Shown here piece after piece: positions 26,701-33,985 of a stretch of 64,000 nucleotides of DNA (position 1 is the stretch's first letter; each line of letters opens with the position of its first letter). Made by a program: the position numbers and the translations under genes. The notes below the pieces were generated by a model. The model saw only the letters and a program-made list of their open reading frames with translations. It had not been told where the DNA came from and did no database searches. The DNA is taken from NCBI RefSeq assembly GCF_900240305.1, contig NZ_LT964854.1:2294001-2358000 (forward strand). Reading direction: 5' to 3'. The DNA is from Ottowia massiliensis. Lineage in GTDB: Bacteria; Pseudomonadota; Gammaproteobacteria; Burkholderiales; Burkholderiaceae_C.

Positions 26701-26777
26701 CCACCCGCGTCGAAGCCCTCTACGCCCCCGAAATGTTCGGCGAAGCGCCCAACGCGCCGGTGCAGGTGCGGCCGTAA
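20763..26777 (+). CDS. Bacterial alpha-2-macroglobulin family protein with thioester motif
   Basis: A 2004-residue periplasmic protease-trap-like protein. The ATG at 20763 starts a signal peptide (MKRSVWFRLSLLCSALALAG); upstream frame extension is ignored. An N-terminal MG/BIG-type region, a run of macroglobulin domains with bait-region-like Gly/Asp-rich loops (GGGDDDDSGGHS; DDDGDDSDAPSS) and A2M motifs (VAAVDKALLELMPN; ADSGANRFGTGKTSVRV) lead to the thioester YPYSCLEQQTSKAIGM, with Cys1502 and the Gln three residues on. The alpha-alpha toroid follows (GDGLLYYFPPRSSQEDKGS), then a C-terminal receptor-like domain. In other proteobacteria such genes pair with pbpC; none follows here. A strong terminator ends it. 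Confidence 0.93.
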   Translation: MKRSVWFRLSLLCSALALAGQAHALAVASVSPQGEVSRVRQVVVRFKTNAVAFGDAKLAAPFTLACNDAQAQKGEGRWTGAREWVYDFEDDLPPGTRCTLKAAAGFKAADGSALEGKSSYAFHTGGPIVRDVLPGTWRKVDEDQHFVLALNGAATPESVQAHVWCSAEGVGERVPVKLITGADRAALLKELDWSQRDEKKPGTVFVMQCQRRLTPETKVELVYGKGVATPSGIPNTVERRFEYEVRPLFQASMSCERENAQAACMPLRPVTLDFSASAPRRLLQQARLTSDKGEIAPEFNEKGDPDDLLDSLKFPAPLAESATYTLTLPADLKDDSGRPLANAASFPLTVRTSPMPPLAKFAAGTFGIVERFAEGPNGTPLLPVTLRRVEPQLGVQSMQISRARFESDADIIEWMRRVEEFDDASIERKKAAQVVRGTLPPPLKDSPYSENYVETRAISLLEGRADAQTQPLPGTQEGDTRPFEVVGIPLTPGFHVLEIASRQLGQALLDEGYGPQRTMYVRTSALVTNLAVHFKWSPEGSLAWVTTLDHGQPVAGAQVNVSDCYGKPVARAVTDAQGLARLPEVTQSSPCAHEWRVPESTRGYFISARSGEGSEQDMAFVWSNWNRGIEPWRFNAPTGRDGGASAEVAHTVLDRTLVRAGETVSMKHYLRQSVSPEKGTLALPPANSMPRTLTITHVGSGQEYTQELNWRDTPTGGRSAASQFAVPKNAKLGVYRITLGAGGGDDDDSGGHSAGSFRVEEFRLPVYRGSVAVADENALIATADVPVQVQVSYVAGGAAAHLPVQVSAAVKDIAPHFGDYDSFSFTSPDGRRSSETRVDDDGDDSDAPSSASQKLVADKQPLTLDAQGAGRLVLAKLPASSRPRELLLEATYADPNGETQTLSQTQTLWPAAVVAGLRADSWVSVDKNLKLQALALDLQGKPKAGAAMTVRAVAHTTTTTRKRLVGGFYAYDHHHETHDLGALCSGKTDARGLLHCDVKLAQPGRIELVASAADEAGRKAEAAQSVWVTRQGELWFDGENNDRMDVLPEQKRYNAGDTARFQVRMPFRKATALVAVEREGIVQTQVVQLSGDDPTISLKVGENWGPNVYVSVLALRGRLYEVPWYSFFTWGFKSPIQWWRAFRNKDGDFAPPTALVDLSKPTYRFGMAEIRVGEQNYRMHVGVEADKTVYAPRGTARVRVEAKLPGGQPAAQARVAVAAVDKALLELMPNTSWNLLEAMLRRRSWDVETATAQMEIVGRRHYGRKAAPPGGDGAGGAPVRELLDTLLLWKPDVELDANGQAIVDVPLNDALTTFQIVAVADSGANRFGTGKTSVRVTQDLQIISGLPPLVRGGDAYEAAFTLRNTTDKPMKVQVRAEAAPLQTEAQTLEIPAGQASEARWQVTAPPHMGVPGAQEITWKISAKDENGSASDALKVSQRVVPAVPVTVQQATLVQLEKPYTLPVAPPADALPGRGGLRLALQPKLADGLPAINDWFAAYPYSCLEQQTSKAIGMRDEVQWRSVAAQMPSYMDGDGLLYYFPPRSSQEDKGSPILTAWMLAATHEASRIEPQYALPEDVRQPMLDGLAAFVEGRITRRYWSPRKDLDVLKLAAIEALSRYGAARAAMLESITIAPNQWPTSAVIDWVNVLRRVKGIPAQPQKLEEAMQILRSRLSWQGSRLIFSAEKDDDWWWFMAGGDVNTARLLLTVLDDPEWHDDMGRLINGFIQRQQSGAWHTTTANLWGSFAIEQFARARESAPVSGITRASLGGEKAQVDWNEVRPAPKEEGVDHANSRLSYSGAPASPGLYVNNTMQLPWPQKTGQQAGQPAGKSELAVTHEGSGSPWLTLQSLAAVPLKAPFAAGYQIKRSVTPLEQADKSLPAGHYSRGDILRVTLEVNASADMTWVAITDPVPGGATILGSGLGRDSAIASSGEKSEGWGWLAYEERSFEAFRAYYEYLPKGKLKMEYTVRLNNPGVFNLPPTRVEALYAPEMFGEAPNAPVQVRP

Positions 26778-26811
26778 CGGGCATCAGCGCCGCCTGAATG
26801 GAAAAATGGCG

Positions 26812-26850
26812 AAAAGCGGGTTACGGACGGGTCTGCAACCCGCTTTTTTT
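26812..26850 (+). terminator. Intrinsic terminator after the macroglobulin gene
   Basis: Arms AAAAGCGGGTT (26812-26822) and AACCCGCTTTT (26837-26847) end in a T-run, 35 nt after the stop. Confidence 0.85.
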
Positions 26851-27008
26851 CACTTTGTATGCCATGCATGGCTGTTTTAAAAATGGCGCGAGACAAGTTT
26901 GATTCAGGCAGGAGAAAATGATTTTTTGAAACGCCATGAAGGCGCGCCAGTCGATATTCAAGCCTGAAGACAAAATGATTTGATGAAATGGCCGAAAGAT
27001 AATAAACC

Positions 27009-27354
27009 ATGTCAAAAGAATACGGTGAATATGATTTTGTCTGGCTTGCCGCAGCGTATGTGGCGGCCAGCGTGGTGGAGCATGGCGCGATGCTGGCATT
27101 TACTTTTGCGCCTGCATTTGAAGGCGGCGAAAAAGCGGCGGCCTTTCCATACGTCTCTTTGCTTGTGTATTTGCGCGGCCTGGCTTTTGAAAAGCGCAGG
27201 GCGGGCATCGCCGGGGCATCACTGGCTTTGGGCCGCATTCGGGCTGTTTGCCGATTTGATGGGCGTGGCGCTTTTTGTTTTGTTCAATGAGGCACGGCCG
27301 CCCCATCGGCCCAAGCCGTCATCGACAGCCTTTCACCCCGATTGCGAGAAGTGA
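27009..27354 (+). pseudogene. Small membrane protein gene broken by a +1 change in a G run
   Basis: Begins MSKEYGEYDFVWLAAAYVAA in one frame. Reading GGGG at about 27209-27212 as GGG continues in the next frame as GHHWLWAAFGLFADLMGVAL then FVLFNEARPP and ends at TGA 27352. The repaired product is about 114 residues with two to three membrane segments. The stop is one base before the ATG of the next gene. Family unknown. This could be a real lesion, a phase-variable tract or a sequencing error. Confidence 0.55.
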
Positions 27355-27355
27355 C

Positions 27356-27648
27356 ATGCGCCAGTGGCTGAACCAGCACGGCGAGCGCCCTTTGCTCTGG
27401 CTGGCGGCGGCTTTTGTGCTTGCCGTGGTTTTGCGCAGGGTCTTTTTTCACTCAGAAACGGCGCATTGGGGGCGCAAGCGGCTTTTGCCATCGATCACGC
27501 CTATCAGGCCGTTTGCGGCTTCTGGCTGTGGCGGTATGCCGGGCGCCATCGCTGGCTCTGGCTGGCATTGGGCGCTGCGGCGGGGCTGCCCGCCGTTTGG
27601 CTGTTTTTCGTGCTGGAGCGGGCCAGGCGTGAGCGGGGGCATGCATGA
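27356..27648 (+). pseudogene. Small membrane protein gene broken by a missing base in a G run
   Basis: ATG 27356 has GAGAAG 5 nt upstream and starts MRQWLNQHGERPLLWLAAAF. Adding one G to the GGGGG run at about 27467-27471 continues as HWGAQAAFAIDHAYQAVCGF then WLWRYAGRHRWLWLALGAAA and ends at 27648. The repaired product is about 97 residues with two membrane helices and a basic tail. It is coupled to the preceding gene, which has the opposite kind of G-run indel. Confidence 0.55.
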
Positions 27649-27664
27649 CGGAAGCAGTGTCATC

Positions 27665-27750
27665 AAGCTCATCTATTCATAGCAATAGGTCCTAGTGGAA
27701 TAAGCGCAGGGCGGCATTTCAGGCCCTTCATATTCGCTTCTGTTTTTGAT
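27665..27750 (+). repeat. 85-bp dispersed repeat, copy 7
   Basis: Forward orientation: CTCATCTATTCATAGCAATA, GGTCCTAGTGGAATAAGCGC, ending ATATTCGCTTCTGTTTTTGA. It lies between the broken pair and dusB. Confidence 0.85.
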
Positions 27751-27903
27751 GCGGCCAGGCAGGAGCAGGGCGGCCCGCAGCCTTTCTTGGCGTTCCTGGC
27801 TGCGCGCCTGCTGGCAGGGGCTGTTCAAGAGCGGGCGTAAACAGGTTTTCACCGGATGCCTTTTTTTGCGGCAGCTAGAATCCCGCGCTTGCTCTTTGTT
27901 GCC

Positions 27904-28968
27904 ATGACAACTTTTTCACACTTTTCGCCATTGCCGACGGCCATGCGCATTGGGCCGCACGCGCTGCCCAATGCCGTGTTCGTGGCGCCGATGGCGGGGG
28001 TGACCGACCGGCCTTTCCGCCAGCTTTGCCGCCGCTTCGGGGCAGGCTACGCGGTGGCGGAGATGGTGGCGGCGCGGCCTGATTTGCGCGGCACGGCCAA
28101 GAGCCGCCTGCGCGGCCGCCATGAGGGCGAGCCTGGCCCCTTTGCGGTGCAAATCGTGGGGGCTGATGCGGCGGCCATGGCCGAGAGCGCGGCCTGGAAC
28201 GTGGCGCGCGGCGCGCAGGTGATTGACATCAACATGGGCTGCCCGGCGCGCAAGGTGTGCAGCCAGTGGTCGGGCAGCGCACTGATGCAGAACGAGGCGC
28301 TGGCGCTGCGCATCATCGAGGCCGTGGTGGCCGCTTGCGCGCCGCAGGGCGTGCCGGTCACGCTGAAGATGCGCACGGGCTGGAGCGCGGCGCAGCGCAA
28401 CGCCGTTTCGCTGGCGTGCGCCGCCGAGGGCGCGGGCGTGCAGATGATCACGGTGCATGGCCGCACGCGCGAGCAGGGCTACGCGGGCGAGGCGGAGTAC
28501 GAAACCATTGCCGCCGTCAAGGCCGCCGTGCGCGTGCCGGTGGTGGCCAATGGCGACATTGATTCGCCCGAAAAGGCCGCCGCCGTGCTGGCTGCCACGC
28601 GGGCCGACGCGGTGATGCTGGGGCGCGCCGCCTGGCGCGCGCCCTGGCTGCTGCGGCAGGTGGCGCACTACCTGGCCACGGGCCGCCAGCTGGCCGCGCC
28701 GCTCACGCTGGAAGTGCGCAGCGCGCTGCTGGATCACCTGCACGCGCACTACGCGCTGTATGGCGAGGCGGCGGGCGCGCGTTCGGCGCGCAAGCATTTG
28801 CAGCGCATGCTGGGCGGCCTGCCGGGGGGCGACGCCTTTGTGCAGTCGCTCATGCCCGAGGCCAGCGCCTTGCGGCAGTGGCAGGCGGTGGCCGACTTTC
28901 TGATGCTGCTGGCCGAGCGCCACGAGCGCCTGCCAGGCGAAGCGCCCATCAGGAGCCAGGTGGCCTGA
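27904..28968 (+). CDS. dusB: tRNA-dihydrouridine synthase B
   Basis: An FMN-dependent TIM-barrel enzyme that reduces uridine in the tRNA D-loop. Visible: FVAPMAGVTDRPFRQLCRRF, VQIVGADAAAMAESA, DINMGCPARKVCSQWSGSAL (catalytic Cys in the GCPxxKV loop), VTLKMRTGW, ITVHGRTREQGYAGEAEY, VVANGDIDSP and ADAVMLGRAAWRAPW. An inner ATG at 27943 (MRIGPHALPN) aligns better with the E. coli DusB start; neither has a clear ribosome-binding site. It is followed by fis, the usual proteobacterial pair. Confidence 0.94.
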   Translation: MTTFSHFSPLPTAMRIGPHALPNAVFVAPMAGVTDRPFRQLCRRFGAGYAVAEMVAARPDLRGTAKSRLRGRHEGEPGPFAVQIVGADAAAMAESAAWNVARGAQVIDINMGCPARKVCSQWSGSALMQNEALALRIIEAVVAACAPQGVPVTLKMRTGWSAAQRNAVSLACAAEGAGVQMITVHGRTREQGYAGEAEYETIAAVKAAVRVPVVANGDIDSPEKAAAVLAATRADAVMLGRAAWRAPWLLRQVAHYLATGRQLAAPLTLEVRSALLDHLHAHYALYGEAAGARSARKHLQRMLGGLPGGDAFVQSLMPEASALRQWQAVADFLMLLAERHERLPGEAPIRSQVA

Positions 28969-28977
28969 GGGCGGCAG

Positions 28978-29015
28978 GCCGCAGCGGGCTGGCTGGCCGC
29001 TGCGGCGCTTTTTTC
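28978..29015 (+). terminator. Hairpin with T-runs between dusB and fis (possible attenuator)
   Basis: Arms GCCGCAGCGG (28978-28987) and CCGCTGCGGC (28997-29006) are perfect and are followed by GCTTTTTTCATTTTTTC. It starts 10 nt after dusB and ends about 30 nt before the fis start, so it should reduce read-through into fis. Confidence 0.75.
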
Positions 29016-29042
29016 ATTTTTTCTGTCATTTCCATCACACCC

Positions 29043-29276
29043 ATGAGCCAAACCCATCTTGATGCCTGCGTGCGCGAGAGCCTGGAAGCCTATTTCCATG
29101 ACTTGCATGGCGTGGAGCCGCACAACATGTATGACATGCTGATCAAAAGCGTGGAATCGCCCCTGCTGGAAGTGGTCATGCGCCGCGCCAACAACAACCA
29201 AAGCCGCGCCGCCCAGTGGCTGGGGCTGAACCGCAACACGCTGCGCAAAAAGCTGCTGGAGCACAAGCTGCTTTGA
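29043..29276 (+). CDS. fis: Nucleoid-associated regulator Fis
   Basis: A 77-residue Fis-family protein. The C-terminal helix-turn-helix is typical: NNNQSRAAQWLGLNRNTLRK then KLLEHKLL. The N-terminal dimer helices contain VRESLEAYFHDLHGVEPHNM. Fis bends DNA and controls rRNA, recombination and growth-phase genes. Beta-proteobacterial forms are shorter than the 98-residue E. coli protein, as here. Downstream of dusB, upstream of purH. Confidence 0.95.
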   Translation: MSQTHLDACVRESLEAYFHDLHGVEPHNMYDMLIKSVESPLLEVVMRRANNNQSRAAQWLGLNRNTLRKKLLEHKLL

Positions 29277-29395
29277 GGCGGCCCGCTCGCGCTGCCTGCC
29301 GGGGCCGAGCCTGCCCGCGCGAGTTGGTTCGCGCGTTCGTCCGCGCATTCGCTGGCGCATTCATCAGGCGATTCATCAGGCGGTCTGGAAAGGCT

Positions 29396-29482
29396 TTTTT
29401 CGCTCCTTGATTCATAGCATGAGGTCCTGCTGGAATCTGCGCGAACGCCGTTTTCTGCCCCCCTTGATTGGCTCTCTTTTCT
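29396..29482 (+). repeat. 85-bp dispersed repeat, copy 8
   Basis: Forward: TTTTTTCGCTCCTTGATTCA, TAGCATGAGGTCCTGCTGGA, CTGCGCGAACGCCG, ending TTGGCTCTCTTTTC. Between fis and purH. Confidence 0.85.
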
Positions 29483-29532
29483 GAACCCGTCCAATACCTG
29501 GCCGCCCTTCGTTTTCATCCCACCCCACTGCC

Positions 29533-31170
29533 ATGAACACCACTGCCCGAAACGCCCTGATTTCCGTATCCGACAAAACCGGCATCGCCGAATTCGCCGC
29601 AGCGCTGGCCGCGCTGGGCTTTCGCCTGCTGTCCACCGGCGGCACCGCCAAGCTGCTCAAAGACGCGGGCCTGCCCGTGACCGAAGTGGCCGAAGTCACG
29701 CACTTTCCCGAAATGCTCGATGGCCGCGTGAAAACCCTGCATCCCGCCATCCACGGCGGCCTGCTGGCCCGGCGCGACACGCCCGCGCACATGGCCGCGC
29801 TGCAAGCGCACGGCATTGGCGCAATTGACCTGGCCGTCATCAACCTCTACCCCTTCGAGGCCACCGTGGCCCGCCCCGGCTGCACGCTGGCCGAGGCCAT
29901 TGAAAACATCGACATCGGCGGCCCCGCCATGGTGCGCAGCGCCGCCAAGAACTGGCAAGACGTGGCCGTGCTCACCCACGCCAGCCAATACGCCGCCGTG
30001 CTGCAAGAGCTGCGCGCCAGCGGCGGCCAGCTCAGCGCCAAAACGCGCTTTGCCCTCTCCGTGGCCGCCTTCAACCGCGTGGCCCAGTACGACGCAGCCA
30101 TCAGCGAATGGCTCTCCAGCGTGGACTTTGACGCCAGCCAGGGCCAGGGCGAAAGCGGCTCTGCCCCATTTGCCCAAAGCGCCCCCGTCCGCGCCCCCTT
30201 CCCCGCGCAAGCCAACCCCGTCTTCATCAAACTGCAAGACCTGCGCTACGGCGAAAACCCGCACCAGCAGGCCGCCTTCTACCGCGACCTGCACCCCGCC
30301 CCCGGCACGCTCGCCACCGCGCGCCAGCTTCAGGGCAAAGAGCTGTCCTACAACAACATCGCCGACGCCGACGCCGCCTGGGAATGCGTGCGCCAGTTCA
30401 CGCAAGCGGCCTGCGTCATCGTCAAACACGCCAACCCCTGCGGCGTGGCCGTGGCCTCCAGCGCAGGCCAGGCGTACGCCAAAGCCCTGCAAACCGACCC
30501 CACCAGCGCCTTCGGCGGCATCATCGCCTTCAACCGCCCGCTGGACGGCCCCGCCGCCGAACACGTCGCCCGGCAATTCGTCGAAGTGCTCATGGCCCCC
30601 GCCTTCACGCCCGAAGCCCTGGCCGTCTTCGCCGCCAAACCCAACGTGCGCCTGCTGCAAATCGAACTGCCCGCCGATACGGCCCAGGCCGCCCCCGCCG
30701 CCCGCGCGCTGGAATACAAGCGCGTCGGCTCCGGCCTGCTCATCCAGACGGCCGACCAGCACCGGCTGCAAGAAACCGACCTTCAAGTCGTCACCGAAAA
30801 ACGCCCCACGCCGCAGCAAATGCAAGACCTGCTCTTTGCCTGGCAAGTGGCCCAATACGTCAAAAGCAACGCCATCGTCTTCTGCAAAGATGGCATGACC
30901 GTCGGCGTCGGCGCAGGCCAGATGAGCCGCCTGGACTCGGCCCGTATCGCCAGCATCAAAGCGCAAAACGCCGGCCTGAGCCTGACCGGCGCCGCAGCCG
31001 CCAGCGACGCCTTCTTCCCGTTCCGCGACGGCCTGGACGTACTGGCCGACGCCGGCGCAGCCTGCGTCATCCAGCCCGGCGGCTCCATCCGCGACGCCGA
31101 AGTCATCGCCGCCGCCAACGAACGCGGCATCGCCATGGTCTTCACCGGCGTGCGCCACTTCAGGCATTGA
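29533..31170 (+). CDS. purH: Bifunctional AICAR transformylase / IMP cyclohydrolase
   Basis: A 545-residue enzyme for the last two steps of IMP synthesis. The N-terminal MGS-like cyclohydrolase part (1-about 150) has SVSDKTGIAEFAAAL, LLSTGGTAKLL, GRVKTLHPAIHGGLLARRD and VVNLYPF-like VINLYPFEATV. The transformylase part has LRYGENPHQQAAFYRD, KELSYNNIADADAAWE, IVKHANPCGVA (near residue 298), TSAFGGIIAFNRPLD, YVKSNAIVFCKDGMTVGVGAGQMSR and DAFFPFRDGLD. A Gly/Ser/Gln-rich insertion (SQGQGESGSAPFAQSAP) near 200 is an extra loop. Confidence 0.97.
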   Translation: MNTTARNALISVSDKTGIAEFAAALAALGFRLLSTGGTAKLLKDAGLPVTEVAEVTHFPEMLDGRVKTLHPAIHGGLLARRDTPAHMAALQAHGIGAIDLAVINLYPFEATVARPGCTLAEAIENIDIGGPAMVRSAAKNWQDVAVLTHASQYAAVLQELRASGGQLSAKTRFALSVAAFNRVAQYDAAISEWLSSVDFDASQGQGESGSAPFAQSAPVRAPFPAQANPVFIKLQDLRYGENPHQQAAFYRDLHPAPGTLATARQLQGKELSYNNIADADAAWECVRQFTQAACVIVKHANPCGVAVASSAGQAYAKALQTDPTSAFGGIIAFNRPLDGPAAEHVARQFVEVLMAPAFTPEALAVFAAKPNVRLLQIELPADTAQAAPAARALEYKRVGSGLLIQTADQHRLQETDLQVVTEKRPTPQQMQDLLFAWQVAQYVKSNAIVFCKDGMTVGVGAGQMSRLDSARIASIKAQNAGLSLTGAAAASDAFFPFRDGLDVLADAGAACVIQPGGSIRDAEVIAAANERGIAMVFTGVRHFRH

Positions 31171-31393
31171 AAGCGGGCTTCAAATCCGCCCGTGGGGCGA
31201 AAAGCGCGGACTCGGGCGGCCTGCGGCGTTGCAAGCGTGGCGACTCTCTGCCGGGCAGTCGAACGGACAACGGCCCGGCCGATGCGCGGCAGCCCCTCAG
31301 AGGCTGTTCAAAGTCTGGGCGTCAGGGGCCTTTCAAGACCAGGCGCGCGGCCAGATGCGCCTTCTGCCGTTCGCCAGCGCCGGGGCTGTTTAC

Positions 31394-31480
31394 TAAAAAC
31401 AGGAGCGGATTCAGGGGGTATGAAAATGGCACTCGCGCTCATTCCACTAGGACGTCGTGCTATTGACATGAGAGCAAAAA
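31394..31480 (-). repeat. 85-bp dispersed repeat, copy 9
   Basis: Reverse orientation: TAAAAACAGGAGCGGATTCA, then TTCCACTAGGACGTCGTGCT, then ATGAGAGCAAAAAA. In the convergent gap between purH and bpt; the rest of 31171-31648 carries a GGCTGTTCAAAGTCTGG word (31305) and no gene. Confidence 0.85.
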
Positions 31481-31648
31481 AACCGCCTGCCGCCCTGCAT
31501 GCTCCGGCCTTTTGCCACTCATGAGCGGACTGCGGCAGATTGGAGGCAGGAGCGGGCCAGGATGGGAAACGGGGCGGCCGGCCCTCTGCCGCGGCGGCGT
31601 TATCAGGTGCCAAAGCAAAGCGGAAGGCCCGCATTCCCTGGCGCAGCG

Positions 31649-32425
31649 CTAGCCCGCTGCCACCGCAGGCGCTTCCTGCCAGCGCCCCTGCGTCAGGATT
31701 TCGCAAGGGCGAAACTGCGTTTTGTAGGCCATCTTGCGGTTCTGGGCGATCCAGTAGCCCAGATACACGTAGGGCAGGCCCAGCGTGTGGGCCTGGGCGA
31801 TTTGCCAGAGCACGCCATAGGTGCCATAGCTGGCGTGGGGCGTGTCAGGCTCGTAGAAGGTATAGACGGCTGAAAGCCCGTCCTTGAGCACATCCACCAC
31901 CGACACCATGCGCAGCGCTCCAGTCTGCGGCCCATCCGGCTCGCCCTCGCCTGGCTCGCCGCCCTCGCGAAACTCCACCAGCCGCGTGTTCACGTGGCTG
32001 TGCAGCAGAAATTGCGTGTATTGCTGCGCGTCATCCACATCCATGCCGCCGCCCGTGTGGCGGCTGGCCTGGTAGCGCCGGTACAGCGCGTAGTGCTCCG
32101 GCACGAAGCCCGGCTGCAGCACCCGCGCGCGCAAGCTGGCGTGCCGCTGCTGGGCGCGGCGCTGGCTGCGGCTGGGCGAAAAATCAGCCACGCGCACGCG
32201 CAAGGGCTTGCAGGCCTGGCACTGGTCGCAGTGCGGGCGGTAGGCGAACAGGCCGCTGCGGCGAAAGCCCAGCTGCACCAGCTCCGAATAAGCCTCGCCC
32301 TGCACCAGATGGCTGGGCGTGGCCACTTGCGAGCGCGCCATTTGATCGGGCAGGTAGCCGCACGGATACGGCGCGGTGACGTAAAAGCGGATGGCCTGAA
32401 ACGGCAGCTCTTTCAGGTGCGCCAC
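31649..32425 (-). CDS. bpt: Leu/Asp-Glu N-degron aminoacyl transferase Bpt (Ate1-like)
   Basis: A 258-residue aminoacyl-tRNA-protein transferase. The GTG at 32425 has GGGAG 6 nt upstream and overlaps the aat stop by 13 nt. Motifs: N-terminal FYVTAPYPCGYLPDQMARSQ, FRRSGLFAYRPHCDQCQACK (Cys cluster), LYRRYQASRHTGGGMD, and C-terminal GVLWQIAQAHTLGLPYVYLG then YWI. Bpt puts Leu from Leu-tRNA onto N-terminal Asp/Glu, marking proteins for ClpS/ClpAP. It is the companion of Aat, which precedes it. Confidence 0.92.
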   Translation of the reverse strand: MAHLKELPFQAIRFYVTAPYPCGYLPDQMARSQVATPSHLVQGEAYSELVQLGFRRSGLFAYRPHCDQCQACKPLRVRVADFSPSRSQRRAQQRHASLRARVLQPGFVPEHYALYRRYQASRHTGGGMDVDDAQQYTQFLLHSHVNTRLVEFREGGEPGEGEPDGPQTGALRMVSVVDVLKDGLSAVYTFYEPDTPHASYGTYGVLWQIAQAHTLGLPYVYLGYWIAQNRKMAYKTQFRPCEILTQGRWQEAPAVAAG

Positions 32426-33231
32426 GGCGTCTCCCTGCCATCGTCTTTGCCGCTGTTTGCACTGTTCAGACCCAGCGCGCTCCAGCATGAGGGCGAAAAG
32501 CGCCAGGCGGGGCCGGGCTGCGCCGCCAAAAGCGCCACTTGCGCCGCGAAGTCCGCGCGCGGCATGGGCGCAGCGCCCAGCGAGGCCAGATGGCGGGTGT
32601 TTTGCTGGCAGTCAATCAGCGGCAGCGCGTGGGTGCGGCAAAAGGCCACCAGCGCCGCCAGCGCGATCTTGGAGCCGTCCGTGACCCGGGTGAACATGGA
32701 TTCGCCAAACACCGCCCGCCCCAGCGCCACCAGATACAGCCCCGCCAGCAGGCGGCCTCCGGCCCACACCTCCACGCTGTGCGCCAGCTGCTGCGCGTGC
32801 AGCTCTTCGTAGGCGGCCACCATTTGCGGCGTGATCCATGTGCCCGACTGCCCCGGGCGCGGCACGGTCGCACAGGCGCGGATGACCCGGCCGAAGGCGC
32901 TGTCAAACCGCACTTCGCACGCTGGCGCGGCCAGAAATCGCTTGAGGGCCTGCTTCAGCGAGCGGTGCAGCCGGAAGCGCTCCACGGCCAGCGCCATGCG
33001 CGGCTGCGGACTCCACCACAGCAGCGGCTCGCCCGGCGCGAACCACGGAAAGATGGCCGCCGCGTAAGCGCGCCGCAGCGTCGCCGCATCCAGCGCGCCG
33101 CCCACCGCCAGCAGCCCCGGCGCGGGCGAGTCGGCGGGCCAGGCCGCTTCCAGCGGCGGAAACGCATCGCCCGGCTTGAGCGCCGCCAGCGGCGGCAAGC
33201 CGCGCGCGCCTTCAGCGCCCGGCCCGCTCAT
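32413..33231 (-). CDS. aat: Leucyl/phenylalanyl-tRNA-protein transferase
   Basis: A 272-residue Aat enzyme adding Leu/Phe to N-terminal Lys/Arg in the N-degron pathway. It has GLLAVGGALDAATLRRAYAA, IFPWFAPGEPLLWWSPQPRM, SGTWITPQMVAAYEELHAQQ, AHSVEVWAGGRLLAGLYLVA, GESMFTRVTDGSKIALAALV and LPLIDCQQNTRHLASLGA. The start overlaps the Nudix stop by 4 nt. Together with bpt the organism can process both classes of secondary N-degrons. Confidence 0.96.
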   Translation of the reverse strand: MSGPGAEGARGLPPLAALKPGDAFPPLEAAWPADSPAPGLLAVGGALDAATLRRAYAAAIFPWFAPGEPLLWWSPQPRMALAVERFRLHRSLKQALKRFLAAPACEVRFDSAFGRVIRACATVPRPGQSGTWITPQMVAAYEELHAQQLAHSVEVWAGGRLLAGLYLVALGRAVFGESMFTRVTDGSKIALAALVAFCRTHALPLIDCQQNTRHLASLGAAPMPRADFAAQVALLAAQPGPAWRFSPSCWSALGLNSANSGKDDGRETPWRT

Positions 33232-33818
33232 GACGGCAGCTCCTGCTCATGCACACCCAAGCGGCCTACGCGCCAGTCGTCAAAAAAATGCTGCAACGTC
33301 AGCCGCACCGTCTCAAAGGCCAGTTGCGGCCAGGGCACCTGGCTTTCGGCAAACAGGCGCGTTTGCCGCGTTTCATGCCCGAAGCCGCCGGGCAGGCCCT
33401 GCCGCAGGCATTCCTCCAGCAGCGGGGCCAGGTAAAACACGTGTACCTGTCCCACTCGCGGCACGCTGATCACGGAAAACAGCGCCCCCGGGCGCACATG
33501 CCGCCTTGCCTCCAGCGCGGCTTCCTCGCCGGTTTCACGCAGCGCGCCGCCGCGCAGCGTCTCGCCCAGCTCCATGAACCCTGCCGGCAGCGTCCACAGC
33601 CCTTTGCGCGGCTCTATATCGCGCTGGCACAGCAGCACGCGCCCATCTGGCGCGAAAGGCAGCGTGCCCACTACCAGCAGCGGGTTCTGGTAATGCACCA
33701 GACCGCAGGCCGTGCACACATCGCGCAGGCGCGTGTCGCCATCATCCGGCAGACGCCTGGCGGTCGGCGCGCCACAGCGGCGGCAGTAATGAATGGCAGA
33801 AGCGGGCATGAGCCGCAT
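33228..33818 (-). CDS. Nudix hydrolase with N-terminal zinc ribbon
   Basis: A 196-residue protein from ATG 33818 (AAAGG about 5 nt upstream). Cys12, Cys15, Cys35 and Cys38 (YCRRCGAP; VCTACGLVHYQNP) form a zinc ribbon. The Nudix box is GFMELGETLRGGALRETGEE then AAL, which matches G-5x-E-7x-RE-x2-EE with Ala in place of the usual Gly. The family hydrolyses nucleoside-diphosphate-X compounds; the substrate is not evident. It leads the Nudix-aat-bpt operon. Confidence 0.88.
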   Translation of the reverse strand: MRLMPASAIHYCRRCGAPTARRLPDDGDTRLRDVCTACGLVHYQNPLLVVGTLPFAPDGRVLLCQRDIEPRKGLWTLPAGFMELGETLRGGALRETGEEAALEARRHVRPGALFSVISVPRVGQVHVFYLAPLLEECLRQGLPGGFGHETRQTRLFAESQVPWPQLAFETVRLTLQHFFDDWRVGRLGVHEQELPS

Positions 33819-33865
33819 TGTGCCTTTGCGCCCCGGTCTGACATGCCGCTCTGGAACCAGGGCTG

Positions 33866-33985
33866 AGAGGCTGTTCAGAGTCTGCCTGGTGTGGCTCAGC
33901 GAAGATTTGCAACGCAGCAGGTCGCCCGGATCCGCGCTTTTCACAATCACGAATGGACTTCGTGAGCAGGTTTTCAGGCGGGCGT
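33866..33985. repeat. Second repeat family, copy between Nudix and scpA
   Basis: Starts GAGAGGCTGTTCAGAGTCTG and contains AGCGAAGATTTGCAACGC, the complement of the TTGCAAATCTTCGCT word in the copy at 20487, and GGATCCGCGCTTTTCACAAT. It ends inside the scpA 3' end. Confidence 0.4.

Noticed and set aside
26720..27238. 172-residue minus frame after the macroglobulin gene
   Set aside because: It spans the intrinsic terminator and the broken membrane genes; no start signal or family.
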